A stretch of 64,000 bases of DNA from Diphasiastrum complanatum (taxonomy: Eukaryota; Streptophyta; Lycopodiopsida; Lycopodiales; Lycopodiaceae). The position numbers and the translations under genes are program-made. Location: positions 26,691,039 through 26,755,038 of the forward strand of contig CM055097.1 of assembly GCA_029204225.1 (NCBI GenBank). Direction: 5' to 3'. The notes under the pieces were generated by a model that did no database searches, had not been told where the DNA came from, and worked only from the letters and a program-made list of their open reading frames with translations. Shown piece by piece: positions 9,801 to 22,600 of the stretch; position 1 is the stretch's first letter; each line of letters begins with the position of its first letter.

Positions 9801-12769
9801 AAGTGTATAAAGCTGGTGAAAGACAATCAAGTGTATAACGCTGGTGAAAGATAAGAATGCGGAAGTTGAATGTAGATGCAGCAGCTAAAATGAGGCCAGC
9901 AGAAGGCTGGAGGAAGTTATGAATTTTGAACTCATAAAGTAAAGGTGAAGGATTTGGAAGGTAAGCACTAAAGAATGCAGAAAAATGCACCCCCGTAAAT
10001 TAACTGGTAGGAGATAGGACTGAGGGCATCAATGCTGCGGTAGACAAGGAGCCCATACTGCATCATTTGCAAAGTAGACACCAAGGCCTTTGAGGGGAGT
10101 GAAAGGAAAAAATTAACTGCAGCCAGCTAAGGAAGTACTGAAGCTGCTGCAGCTAGTAGTCACTAGCTTGCAATGACCACCAACTGGTAGATGCTTAGTT
10201 GGGAGCTTTGGAGCTTGATGATTGATACTTAAATTGAGCATAGATTGGACCCACAGCTTTAAGAGAATTCAGTCTTCCAAAAAGTGTCATCTTGACGAAT
10301 ATTTTCTTTCCTCCAATCGAGGTCAGGAGTTTGATGCTTTGAGTCCAGTTATAGCTCTCTAGCGCCCGCGCCCTACCACATTCAGAACTTTAACTAGCAT
10401 ACGAAAAGTATAGTTCCCTAAAATAGCAAGCAAGCAAGGCCTAGAAACATTAGGGTTAAAATAGACATTAATTTCTAACACCCCCACTACTTAAATAAAT
10501 GTGTCTATGGTTCAAAACAGAAAAGAAAACTAAAAAAATATGTTGGCCTTTCCCCTAAGAGCAAGCGATCACATGAAAGCTCATACATTTGAACTCACAA
10601 GTACGTATAAGATGCTCAACATGATCATGAAACTCAAGCTACCCTCAACTTGGCATATTGTTCCCTGTTCCCTGTATCAGTTTTACAGTTGGTGATTTAA
10701 CAGATTTGATTAGTGGAAAGAGCTCGAGCGGTGTGTGCCTTTAAGATAATAAACAATTCTATTGCAGTCTTGTGTGACTTTTGGCTCTAGAAGCAGTCGC
10801 TAATCTCAATTAATCTCCTGAAGAGACAGGGAAGATACCTGTGACAGTGGCTAATAATCACATTAAATTTCAAAAAGTATTTGAATTTTTGATGGGTAGG
10901 TTTAGGTGAAAAGCCGTCAAACTGGAAGCTATTTTTAAGGGCTCATTGTCTTATAATTCTTAGAAACCCTTTCCGAACCTTTTGGGCCGGAACATACAGT
11001 ACGTTCCGGAATGTACTGGGACGGAACTTTTTTTTTTAAATATAAAAAAAACAGGTCCTGGCATGCTCCAACAAATCTCAGTTAATGAGAATCTCCGACG
11101 GCAGTGGCCACATTGATTCCAAGCGCATCTGTTTGTGAATCATAAATGATTGACCATCTGCATGATATTATTTCACATGAACAAGGACCTACCTCCTAGA
11201 GAAGCCTTCTCCGGCCCCTGCATACGAACCATCTACTACTGCATGTTGTCTCAATCTGATCTACTGGATGGCTGTCTCAAGTGCGCATATCTATCTCTCA
11301 ACCATCTACGTCTATCCAGCCTAGATGACTCCAGCAATCTCCAGCTTATTTTTTTATAGGTCAAAGTCAGTATCGCTGATTTTTTCCTTGTTAAAAAATA
11401 CCAACTCTCAAGCCGGATCATCCTAGAATTCCTTAGGGCCAGCTATCTTTTTGCCCCATCACTCTGCTTTGCATCAGAGCTGAGCAAGTTAGAGAAATGG
11501 CAGGAACAGTGATATTACAGTATCGCGCTTTTTTCCTTCGTAAAAAGATGCGTATTTTGTTAAAAATCTTTTGTCAAGTTCCGGAACAGAAGGTGTTCCG
11601 TTCCGGAACGGGCAGCTATTGTCTTATTTTTCTCATCTTCTGGGCTAGTTTGTAAGCCAAAAGCATCAAATCCAATATACTCTAGATTCTTTGAGGAACT
11701 CAACGCTGCAGAAGATGCTTGTTTCAACAATTTACGAGGATATGAAAAACAATTTATACGAATTTAGTTTGTGCTGTAATGCCATTGACTTCAGTTTTTA
11801 TTGCTTCCTTAAAGGTTTGTCATCTGAAATTTGTGCAGGCAGTGGAGTTATCAAGCAATGAATACGAACCATCAGATTATGACATTTTGTGTGCTGAAGG
11901 TCTAACCCAAGGTTCAGGTCTTGCTGAGATAGAATTTCCCCTTGTTGACAGGGAGCCAATGTCTGGTGCTTTCAACGACACTGTTGAGTTTCCCACAACT
12001 TCTAACAGGTTACAATTTCCACTTTGTACTGTTCAGGGGCTAGGTTGTCTTTGGACTTTTGCTCACTGAAGAATCAACTCATTTGTGATAATATTTTAAA
12101 AATCATGTCTTCTGGTAATCTTTTTTAAAATTCAAATGATTTGCACCACTGGATTGCTTATATGAGGTCGTAATACTTGAGATTTCATGCAGGTATCAGT
12201 TAATACGGGTTGGTGGCATTGGACTGAGTGAAGGAAGAAAGTGGTTGGATATGTTTGAAGATGTACGTGCAGTGATCTTTTGTGTTGCCATTAGTGAATA
12301 CGACCAGATTTGGACTGACATTAATGGTGTGTTGTGCAACAAAATGATTCTAAGTAAGGAGCTATTTGAGAACATTGTTAGATATCCCTGCTTCAGGAGC
12401 ACTCCCTTTGTCTTACTAATGAACAAATATGACATCTTCGAAGAGAAACTTTCAAAGGGAATCCCCCTCACTACCTGTGAGTGGTTTTCAGATTATAGTC
12501 CTGTCGGAGCATCCAATTCTACTCAAGCCCAGCAGGCTTATACATATTTGGTGCATAAATTCAAGAAGTTGCTTGATGATCGCAAGCTGTATACTTTTTC
12601 AATGAATGCTCAAGATCGTACTTCAGTAGCTGGTGCTTTTCAATATATCAAGGAAATCTTGAAGTGGGAAGAAAATAAGGCAGCTGGTTGGGGAATGCTC
12701 CCTGAAGATTTGTCCTACTCAGATATGAGTTCATTTTCGACACACTCACATATGAGGCAAGGGCATTGA
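3624..12769 (+). CDS. XLG: Extra-large G protein (XLG), C-terminal half, four exons
   Basis: This is a plant-specific XLG, a G-alpha-like GTP-binding protein. The family works with G-beta/gamma dimers at the plasma membrane and nucleus in immunity, growth and stress signalling. Exons 3624-3852, 8931-9181, 11839-12008 and 12193-12769 join in phases 1, 0 and 2 and total 1227 nt (408 residues plus stop). Landmarks are [61 protein letters not shown] and the G4 motif NKYD at 12422-12433. Every splice site is GT-AG. The family is usually 850-950 residues, so the N-terminal half (nuclear signal, Cys-rich region) and the P-loop exon (GTSTIFKQ type) lie upstream of the window or were missed. The introns carry miniature transposons and microsatellites, but the reading frame is unbroken. 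Which XLG paralogue this is cannot be settled here. Confidence 0.93.
4049..4163 (+). other. Coding-like open stretch inside an XLG intron
   Basis: A 39-codon open frame starts [19 protein letters not shown] and ends in TAA just after 4160, within the first visible XLG intron. The composition looks protein-like, but I recognise no family. It has no convincing acceptor, and adding it would break the clean phase match between the exons at 3624 and 8931. It could be an alternative terminal exon or a captured fragment. Confidence 0.25.
6681..7212. repeat. Diverged ~270-bp direct repeat in XLG intron
   Basis: Two head-to-tail copies (about 6681-6950 and 6975-7212) share the order CATGCCAAT, ATGCTCTCT, a CTCTTGGA block, GATCTCT, AGGCACATAC, AAAGGTAG and TGCTAGCA-GGGTA. 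The first copy holds a (CT)n run at 6793-6829 where the second has only GATCTCTAG, so the microsatellite may have expanded after the duplication. No coding content is evident. Confidence 0.6.
6793..6829. repeat. (CT)n microsatellite
   Basis: An uninterrupted CT dinucleotide run of about 37 bases in the first visible XLG intron. Reading frames through it are repeat artefacts. Confidence 0.9.
8931..9181 (+). CDS. XLG: XLG exon b (helical domain)
   Basis: The acceptor CCTTCAG precedes 8931 and the donor G|GTAAG follows 9181. The frame after the split Gly codon runs through [34 protein letters not shown] and [19 protein letters not shown], the most conserved XLG block, and ends ...YFLER in phase 0. 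The Met seen about 22 bases upstream (8909) lies in the intron and is not a start. Confidence 0.93.
9489..9610. mobile_element. Left-end fragment of GTTCCGGAAC-box miniature element
   Basis: The stretch starts AGAAACCCATTCTGACCCTTTT, runs through GTACTGTACG and ACGTTCCGGAACG words, and then reaches AAATATGAAAGAAACAGG. It is a direct-orientation relative of the first 100 bases of the element at 10962. No matching right end was found, so it seems truncated. Confidence 0.5.
10962..11617. mobile_element. Putative hAT-like miniature element with GTTCCGGAAC boxes
   Basis: The left end AGAAACCCTTTCCGAACC and the inverted right end AGCTGCCCGTTCCGGAAC share the pattern AGnnnCCCnTTCCG. Palindromic GTTCCGGAAC-type words crowd both ends, and the left end then runs into a T/A tract. 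ATTGTCTTA occurs directly outside the right end (11618-11626) and again at 10945-10953 on the left, a few bases outside the apparent end. That is compatible with an 8-9 bp target duplication if the true left end is near 10953. The 656-bp stretch has no transposase and lies in an XLG intron. Confidence 0.5.
11839..12008 (+). CDS. XLG: XLG exon c (switch I region)
   Basis: The acceptor TTGTGCAG precedes 11839 and the donor ACAG|GTTACA follows 12008 in phase 2. It encodes [20 protein letters not shown], then [17 protein letters not shown], which corresponds to the XLG switch I segment (TQGNGLA type). The canonical G-alpha Arg-Val-x-Thr-Thr is replaced, as is usual in XLGs. Confidence 0.92.
12193..12769 (+). 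CDS. XLG: XLG terminal exon (GTPase core, stop)
   Basis: The acceptor ATGCAG precedes 12193. The exon runs [36 protein letters not shown], the G4 motif NKYD, FEEKL, WFSDYSP, a terminal helix [12 protein letters not shown] and a Ser-rich tail (YSDMSS), with TGA at 12767-12769. The G3 region keeps Val-Gly-Gly but has Arg before it and Ile where Gln sits in canonical G-alpha. I chose the end by the in-frame stop. Confidence 0.94.
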
Positions 12770-15700
12770 GTAACATAATTAGATATATTTTTGGGAGGGC
12801 ATGCTGTGGTATGCGTTTCCTAGTCCGTATAGTGGAACATGCCACGTGCTTGTTGGTAAGACATGCACAATACTCCAGTTCAGCAATGTGAAATGCTCTT
12901 CAAGATTCAATCATCTGGATTCCACATCAACAGGTTCCTGCATGTCTGGATTGGATATTCCAAACCTGACATGTTCGCTGATCTGTATATTATGTGCCCT
13001 TTGCTAGATCTTCACATGTGTACCCAAGTAATTGAAGTGCTAAGCGGAGATGTCTGGGAGCTTATTTGAGGCGTAGCTCTGAGGACTCAGCTTGACTTGG
13101 TGGTCAAACATTTTTTCCACATCCATCACTGATTTTCCTGGTGAGATTGAAACCAGATTCCCTAGGAGGTGTCACTAGAATGACATTATTGATTGGATTG
13201 CTACAACTTAGACAATAAACGAGTTTGTTTTCACTTCAGGTATCTTCAATAGAACTTTTTATCAAGTCTGGCTTTCTGCAGTCATAGTTTATTTTATGCC
13301 ATAGAATATCAATGTCTTGCTGATTCTTTCAGGCTTTTATTGTCATGTACGTGATGGGTTCAATACAATCATTTTCAACTGGATATTCACCTTAATTGCA
13401 GGGTTCTTTTTCTGAAGGAAACATATATGACTTGTCCCAATGCAGGAGTTTGTACCCTGTAGGGCCTCCTTATGCACTCTTACATAGATGAAAAGCTTCC
13501 TCACATTCAGCAATAGCACTATGCCATTCAATTGACAACTTAAACAGCGTGTCAACCGAATCCTGGTCTCTGGATTTCTATTTTAGCAAAATAAGCTGAT
13601 TGGTTACTTTAATTATCTCTCTATGCCTGTTGGTTTGTACTGTTATTCATCGTTATCACTTGGCTTTAAGCTGTCCCGCAGCTTATCTGGAATCCAGTTC
13701 TTGGGACAGGTTTTGATGCTGAAGAAAAAAGTTTCTGCTTCTAAAACATTGAGAACGAATTCGCCGCTTCCCACCTCAACACAGTTGGCAGCCTTTTTCA
13801 CCAATATCTGGTACAATTTGGGTGGTTTGACGGCACTCAGCAGCTTTCAAAAACCGAATACTGCATGACATAATTTTTTTTTCTCAACAAAGATGTACTG
13901 GAAGATTATAAATTTCAACCACAGGCTAGTAACTCGAAAGCGTGTACAAAATTTGCAACAAAATAGAGGTTTCTGCTCAATCTATAAATGGCTACATGCA
14001 AGCTCCTGCAGTTTGGAGCAAGAGCTCCAGTCTTTATTACAAGACTTTTAGTGTTTCGTTCCTTGAGTGCCCAGATAATTTAATTATTTGAGAGTTGTGG
14101 CTGAATAAGTACAATCCTACGTGGTAGTATGCTTCTAAAATCCTGTCTTTGAAACTTAAGTTTGCTTTATAATATACTTTCACTTGTAATAGGTGAAGAT
14201 TATATAAGGACAATAACGTAAGTATGACTACTAATCTGTTATAAAATTTCTCTCTCCCTCTCTCTCTCTCTCTCCATTCATTTCTAGACTTTATTTTAGT
14301 TAACATGAAATGTACTCTTTGAGCCTTACGCACCTTAGGGTGTTCAGACACATTCATATATCGTCTCTCTTCATGGGTATTTAAGCGCCTTCCTGAAAGG
14401 CCTAACTTTTAGCTCAGTTCCATTGGCCAAAATGCACCAAAAATGGACACTGAGAATCACAATGGCCCAAAAACTACTTGCAAATGAAAAACACAAAGTA
14501 TCCCTAAACAATGCATCAACAAAGCATTCAGTAACAGATGTAAATGCTGCCAGTAATCATGCCCACATCCACCTGGTAAAGCTTGCAGTAATCTGGTGTG
14601 ATTGCTGCTGACATGGTAAACGTAGATCATGTTAATTATCTGAAATAATTACCATGTCAAGTTGCACGTTAGTAGTATTGACATGGGATTGATGTTGAAC
14701 AATTAGCATATCATGTGCTAATAAATGCCAAGTATCCTTAATATGGATGACAATGTACATGTTTAACCTTTTTAAATTGGGGAACATACAAACCTTTCAA
14801 CAAGCAATCAAGGACAAGTAGTCAAGAATGTGCATAAGTGAATGATTGAATGGCCCCAAGGTTTTGACATTAGAGCTTGAGAGTTTTGATTATCAAGAAC
14901 TTGTAAAATTCTATAAGCATTAGGGTCTTGGCATGCTTGATTCAATGACAACTTGATTGACTTTCACAATGCGAAGATGATATGATTGGACCACAAGAAA
15001 ATGAGTACTATTGCAGTTACATGTAATTGTCAAAGTTTGATAGAGTAGCTATGAAATAGTTGAATGATTAATTGATTTCCCACCATCTTCGCTTAGAAGT
15101 GGTGCTCGGTGATACTGGTAACTTCATTATAGAAAGTGCAATTTTTGTTCTCCTTGTGAGAACCAAACTATAAAGTTAAATAATTTATATAGCATATAGT
15201 TCACAATTCTAAGCCCGCATTTGGTTATAAAAAAGAAAGAATACTAATGGCAAATGGCTTAGAATGAGATGAAAAGTTTGAAATAGGTGGTCACACACTT
15301 GATAGTCCACATATGCTCACCATGTGGTAGGGATATAGGATTACCGTAAGGGCTATTTCTAAAGGGACTTATTGCAAATATTTTTGCCACTTATTTGCAT
15401 ATTTAAGCGGACAATCTCTTTGGTCCCTTTTGATACGCTACCTACTATTACATCTAATCTCACATAGACCATTTCATTTCCATCATTGCATATGGATCCA
15501 CTAATAGTTGAGCAAAACCTTGAGTAGTGATGCTCTTGCAAATCACAATTTGATGAGGGACTAAAACAATGCATTTAACAAAATCATTAGTAATTGGGAC
15601 AAATGCTCTCTTTGTTTCTTGGTGAGCCACACAATGTGTTATTAGTGTATGTGTGAAGGTATCAAAGTATGCAAGGTGGGCCTTTTATCTCAAAAGCATA

Positions 15701-16599
15701 GAGAATTGTCACAATTGTTTGGGACCAATTCCATAAATGGATCGCTATTTGGAATGTCAAAATGCTGCAACAAGTCACCAACTTAAAAAAGCATTAAACT
15801 CTTGTAGAATGCTTTATGGCAAAATTGATATAAATAAAAAAGAAGCAGCATTTTACTAGAACTAAAAAAGAGTATCTACATAGTTTTGGGAAAACTCATG
15901 CATGGCACAAGTTGCTTACATGACTTGTGTCATGACCACTTGGTTTATGTGAAAGACTAATACATAGAAAGAAAGAAAAAACGGCTATAGGTTAAAGTAA
16001 CTATCAATAACTTGCAAGACCATATATTAAATTGTACTTTTCTAATGCTCTCTCCTAATGTCAAATTCTTCTTGCAAGCAGAAAGTGGTTCTGGGAAATA
16101 TCAACCAGTTGCTCTTTTGATTTACAATATTGCTAATGCCTTTGGTCAAGATCTCCTCACAAACAAAGTGATATTTCACTTTGATGTGTCCAATTGTTAG
16201 AAGATTCTAGTGAAGGTTCTTCTAACCGATTCCAGCTATTACAAGTGCATAAAGGATATCAGAAAGAGAAATCAAGCCGCCAACTACAATGGAGAGTGTC
16301 AACAAGTCATTGGTACAAGAGCTCCAGATTCTAGATATACTGGGAGCGTCAATACCAATGGAGTAGCGGACTGGCCAATGAGCATAAACAAAGCCTAGTG
16401 CCTCACTATCATATTTTACGGTTATGGGAATAAAAGCATGGCCAAGTCGGCAAAAGAATTAAATCTACCCGAAATGTAATGTCAGACACCTATAAAAGGT
16501 GCATTGTACTGCAAGCCTATGGCGCGAGAACTAGAGGTAGATTCACTCTCAAATGGGCCCAAGGTTTAAAGGGACCCAAGTAGTTAAAATGAAATTTGG

Positions 16600-16600
<1 letters not shown>
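12770..16600. other. XLG 3' flank, no gene seen
   Basis: The first few hundred bases are presumably the 3' UTR. The rest is AT-rich with scattered short frames and a CT-rich stretch near 14247-14275. I see no supportable gene, RNA or intact element. A weak copia RNase H-like remnant near 16050-16200 is listed separately. Confidence 0.55.
16050..16200 (-). pseudogene. Possible copia RNase H tail remnant
   Basis: Read on the - strand, one frame gives GHIKVKYHFVCEEILTKGI, which resembles the copia RNase H tail (HI-V-YHF-RE----GI). The surrounding frames are broken and the catalytic Asp/Glu residues are not recognisable. This is a weak call based on one motif. Confidence 0.3.
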
Positions 16601-17381
<781 letters not shown>

Positions 17382-17399
17382 TGGCGCCGTTGTTGGGGA
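17382..17399 (+). promoter_or_regulatory. Primer-binding site, tRNA-Asp type
   Basis: TGGCGCCGTTGTTGGGGA differs at two bases from the complement of the plant tRNA-Asp 3' end, the priming site of Athila-type gypsy elements. It marks the start of the internal domain of a + strand element whose LTR lies to the left. Confidence 0.65.
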
Positions 17400-17514
17400 G
17401 ACGGTGCTAAACAGTCCTAGAAATGGATTTTTCATTGTATTCTTTTGCTTTTTCTTCTTTTTTGACAAGTTTATTACTGGTCCTAGTGGATTTTTTTGAA
17501 TTTGTGTTCATTTT

Positions 17515-17900
17515 ATTACTCGCCACTTTTCTAGAGGCCAGAGCAGACACTAATGCACCATCAGTTGCTCGGGGAGTAATGCTAATTACTCGCCCATTGT
17601 GATTACTCGCCAATTGCAAAATCTTGAGATTTTCTCAATATCTTTACTCGCCCTCTTTACAGAGCTCTCTGCATAGTTAGATCTCTCATTAGAGAGTAAT
17701 CAGACAATTACTTGGTAGATCATTACTCACCAAGTCATTTTTCTTCATTTTTTGTTACTCTGATTACTCGCCACTGAGTACAGTGTGCTCAGATACCTCA
17801 GATCTAGCATCTTGCAATTCGGTGAGTAATTCGTCATTAGTCATCTATTTTTTGCCAGTTCAAATTTCTCGCCATTTTTTAAATTCCCACCTTTTTCCTA
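17515..17900. repeat. ATTACTCGCC-word repeats, left part of a split element
   Basis: The word ATTACTCGCC and close variants recur several times here and again, in both orientations, at about 25134-25310 on the other side of the copia insertion. This suggests one internal region of a gypsy-like element split by the copia element. The 158-codon frame at 17783-18259 lies across this region and shows no family features. Confidence 0.5.
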
Positions 17901-18979
17901 TTGCTCGGAGAATTCAATTTTTCGCAATCCTTTCATTATCGTTACTTGCAATTAGTACAACAACAAGTACCACACTTGATCTACCATATGCCAGACTTCT
18001 AACAAGTAAAAAGGAGAAAAACCTCCAAATCCAAGGTAGAGCCTCCAAATGTCCTCCAAGCAACCTGCAAGCTCCAAGATGCTTCTCCAACTCCAAGCTA
18101 GGATGCCTCCACCTGCAAGTAAGGATCTACAAGCCTCCAAGGATCTCTCCTCCACCTGTGTCCCTACTCTTAAACACAAAGGAAGATAACAAGCTAGCCT
18201 CAAGTATTCACCACCCAACAATAGCTAGATCCAAACCCTACTTATGTCCCATACCATAAGCAAGATCTAAACCCTTAGCATACTACACACAAGAATTACT
18301 TTACACACTAGTAGCCTCACTAGAGCATAAGCAAGGTAAGCAAAAGAGATCTCTCTCCCTCCCAATGGGCGCCCTACTCCTCTTATATAGATGCCATTTA
18401 GTTCTCTCCAATACACTATGGAGTTCCATGCACATCCAATGAGAAAGAGAGAGGCCTAGAGGAGTTCAAGAGCCTTCACAGGCTTATGGAAGGTCATCAG
18501 ATATCTTCCATAACTTTTGACTCTTTGATTACTATTCTTGTGGAACTTGAAACTCAATGGACCCTTTAGGAGGGCGCCCTCCTACTAGGACCCATTGCCC
18601 AAGTTGTGCTTGTATACTTTGGTCCAAGACCAATAAAGTGATATGGTTCAAGGTTGAGGCCCAAAGGTTTATAAATATAGTCATTTAATGACTTTCGAAG
18701 ACCTTTCTAGGTTCCACACCTCCATCCAGAGCATAGACACCTATCTGCCCTTAATCAAGGACACTAGTACCTTTATCTAAGACACCTATCCTTAATCCTA
18801 AGGGTGACCCTTATCCAAGGGTCTCATGACTCCATACCTCTGACTAAGGTATAGTCACTTGCATGCCCTTATCCAAGGGCACATACCCTTAATCCTAAGG
18901 GTACCTTGCCATGTAGCCCCCAACACTAAATGGACTAATAGGGGTCTGAAGTATTGCTAGTTACATAGGTATATAACAA

Positions 18980-18984
18980 GACTG
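18980..18984. repeat. Target-site duplication GACTG (left)
   Basis: GACTG lies directly before the left LTR and is repeated directly after the right LTR at 25134-25138. The 5-bp length is typical of copia integrase. Confidence 0.9.
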
Positions 18985-19666
18985 TGTAAAAATTATAGCA
19001 AATAAGGATCCTAAAACACTTGAAATGATGAGGGAAACAATAGATTATGATTTCATAAGATTAGCACAAGTTGAACCATCAAAATCCATCAAAAATCTAT
19101 GCTTGAACCTCACTAAATGGCCCAAATCCTTGAAGAAGGCTTCACACGTGTGAAAGTACGGCCTCCCACAGTCTGAGTACTGTACACCAGACCTACATTC
19201 AATCCTATAATCATTTGTAATCACAAGTACTCAAACAATTATGAACATAGAGAGCAATTGCACCATTATGAGAGAAAAATCATGAAATTGCTTGATTGAT
19301 TTTGGTGAGATATCATCACCAATATATACATGATCCATCACGGTTTTGGGCAGGTATGAGTAGCCCTAAACCTATCCCTAATGCTGATTTTGGTCGATCT
19401 TTCATCCCTACCAAGTTAGGGTTGGAATCTTGGAGATCCCTCAACAATGCAAAAATTACCAAAAATAGCTCCTATTTTTTCTCCCTTGTATCTAAGCATA
19501 ATTTGGACTCATTCCAAAGGTTCTAACACTTAGGTCTACTTGAGAACATCCTTATGAATGGAATCCTATGCTATTTGGCACGTGTGACAAGCCACATCAT
19601 GACCATTTAACTATTTACAAGTCATATGACCAAAACTAGTCAAGCTAGAATTGTGAATTTTTAACA
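18985..19666 (-). repeat. 3' LTR of the intact copia element
   Basis: 682 bp, TG...CA termini, nearly identical to 24452-25133. It contains the palindrome TCACACGTGTGA at 19142-19153, which includes a CACGTG core that could bind bZIP or bHLH factors. Confidence 0.95.
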
Positions 19667-19680
19667 CTCCTCCTCACTAT
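19667..19680 (-). promoter_or_regulatory. Polypurine tract
   Basis: Read on the - strand the sequence directly before the 3' LTR is GTGAGGAGGAG, the purine tract that primes plus-strand DNA synthesis. Confidence 0.75.
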
Positions 19681-22600
19681 CTAGCTTGGTTCAATCATTG
19701 CTTTACTAATCACTCCAAGTGATGATCTGAACTTCATAAAAGGTGTCCTTTGAAGTGGTTTAGTAAGTAGATCAGCTACACATTCATTGCTTGGAACATG
19801 CTCCAAAGCAATCTCCTTGGCTTGCACCATTTCTCTCACAAAGTGATGGCATATCTCAATGTGCTTAGATCTTGCATGGAAGATTGGGTTAGATGCAAGG
19901 TGTTGGGCTGATATATTGTCATTGTAGATGATTGGTGCCTCCTCTGAATCCATGATCTTTAGTTCCACCAATAATCTCTTGATCCAAAGTACCCCCTTTG
20001 TAGTGGTTGTCAAAGCTTTGTACTCGGCCTCAGTTGAAGATAGAGATATAGTTTCTTGCTTTTTTGAAAGCCATGAAACCACACCTTCTCCTATGAAAGT
20101 TGAATAGGCACTTGTTGATTTCCTATCCCTCTTGTCCCCTGCAAAATCTGAATCACTAAATGCATGAAGGTTAATCACATCTCCTCTATATAGAATCCCA
20201 AAATCCAATGTACCCGAGATGTATCTTAGAATCCTCTTAGCCTTTTTCCAATGGATATTCAATGGCTTTTGCATGGATTGGCTCAACCTACATACACTAA
20301 AGCTAAGATCTGGTCTAGTTATAGTGATCCACATTAAGGAACCTATAAGTTGCCTAAACAAAGTGATGTCCATGAAGGATCTTTCATCATCTTCATTTGG
20401 CACTTTTACATCTTGCTCCATTGGTGTGTCAACACTTTTGCATACTTCCATCTTAAACTTCCTCAAAAGACTTTGAGCATAGTTTACTTGATTTATAAAG
20501 ATAAAATCAGACCCTCTAATTACTTCTATGCCTAAGATGAAGTGAAGACACCCTAGATCTACCATCTTGAACTCTAAGGATAGATTTATCTTGATTTTTT
20601 CAATACCATCAACACTATTTCCACTAATGATGATGTCATCTACATAAATGAGTAAAAGTACAATACCAACATCATCAAACTTAATGTAAAGAGTAGGATC
20701 ATATTCACTTTGAACAAAAGAAAGTGAAATAAGATAGCAATGTAGTCTTGAATTCCAAGATCTCGAGGCTTGCTTCAAGCCATAGATGCTTCTTTGGAGA
20801 TGGCATACTTTGTTCTCCATTCCATGCTTGATGAACCCTTGTGGCTGCTCCATATAGATATCCTCTTCCAAAAAACCATTCAAGAAAGCATTAGAGACAT
20901 CCATTTGACATAGAATCCATTCAAAATGTGATGCAAGTGCAATGATTAGTCTTATTGTGACCATCTTGGCCACGGGTGCAAAAGTTTCCTCATAGTCTAT
21001 CCCTCTCTCTTGAGCATAACCTTTTGCAACTAATCTTGCTTTATGTTTGTTAACACTCCCATTTGCATTCAACTTAAGCTTGAAGACCCACTTGCATCCT
21101 ATTACATTCCTTTGAGGTCTCTCAACAAGCAACCAAGTTTCATTCTCATTCAAGGCATCATACTCATCCAACATAGCTTTATACCATTCTTTGGAGTTCA
21201 ATGCATCTTCAACATTAGACGGTTCTTCAAAACTAGATAAAGCATAAGAAGTGGATGAGATACCCTCAACTTGCTGTCCTTTGCCTTGATATGTGAGCCT
21301 TGATGGCTCCACTTTTGCCCTTGAAGATCTCCTTGGTGTGATAGGTGGGTTTGGTGCTTGCTCCTCCATGAGCTCCTCCTCAAAACCAAGATCTTGCTCC
21401 TCGGCCATCTTCTTCTTGATTGTTGGAGCACTTGAGCCTTCTTCAAGCATATGCATATGATGTTCATCAAAGATGACATCCCTTGAAACAACAAATTTGT
21501 TCAAGGATGGAAGATAGACTTTGTAGCCCTTGCTTGAGCTTGCATATCCAAGCATGATCCCTCTTGTGGAAGATGGATCCTCCTTGGTTCTTGTTTCTAA
21601 TGGCACATGCACATAACATATACACCCAAAAACTTTCAAGTGATTAAGATTGGGTTTCTTTCCATACAACATCTCATAAGGAGTTTTGCCTTCAATTGCT
21701 TTGCAAGACACCCTATTCATCAAGTAGTTTGCACATACAAGAGACTCACCCCAAAAGGATTTGGGCAAACAAGCATCTAATCTTAAAGCCTTAGAACATT
21801 CACATAATGTTCTATTCCTTCTTTCAGCAACTCCATTTTGTTGAGGAGTGTAAGGACAAGAAGTCTCTTTCTTGATCCCTTCCTCCTCACAAAAGGCCTT
21901 GAACTCATTGGAGATGAATTCTCCACCATTGTCACTTCTAAGAATCTTGATGCTATGATTATGATGCTTTTCCACAAACAACTTGAACCTTACAAAAGTA
22001 TCAAATACTTGAGACTTGAAGAACACCCAACAATATCTTGAGTAGTCATCAATGAAGGTTAAAAACATGGATGAACCTCCATTAGATTTGGTGCTAGCAA
22101 TGTGCACATCCGAGTGTATGAGTTCAAGAGGATGAGATGACTTTGTGATGGAGTTAGGAAACACCTTCTTATGTGCCTTGGATAAGGCACAAGCTTCACA
22201 AACCTTGTCTTCCTTCCCAATAGACCTTGGTAGGCCTAAAGCATACTCCTCCTTGATCATAGCCTCCATGGAACCCGAGTTGACATGTCCAAGTCTTTTG
22301 TGCCATAAAGTAAAGGTAGATATCTTGCTCTTCTCGGCCAACATGACAACATTAGTATCCACAAATGCATCCAGCTTATAAAGTTTGCCAAGTCTAGTGC
22401 CCTTAGCCACTATCTTACCCTTCTTCTTGATGAAACATTCATTTGAAGCAAAGTCAACATTGAAACCATTGTCTACCATTTGGCCAACACTTAGTAGATT
22501 CTTTGTTATTGTAGGAATGTACAAAACACCTTCTATGTTGATCTTTTTGGAAGATCCTAAGCAAAGGGGAATGCTACCAACTCCTTCAATCTTACAAGCT

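Noticed and set aside
17783..18259. 158-codon open frame on the + strand
   Set aside because: It lies in low-complexity, repeat-word DNA, has no motif, and its composition follows the local CT/AC bias.
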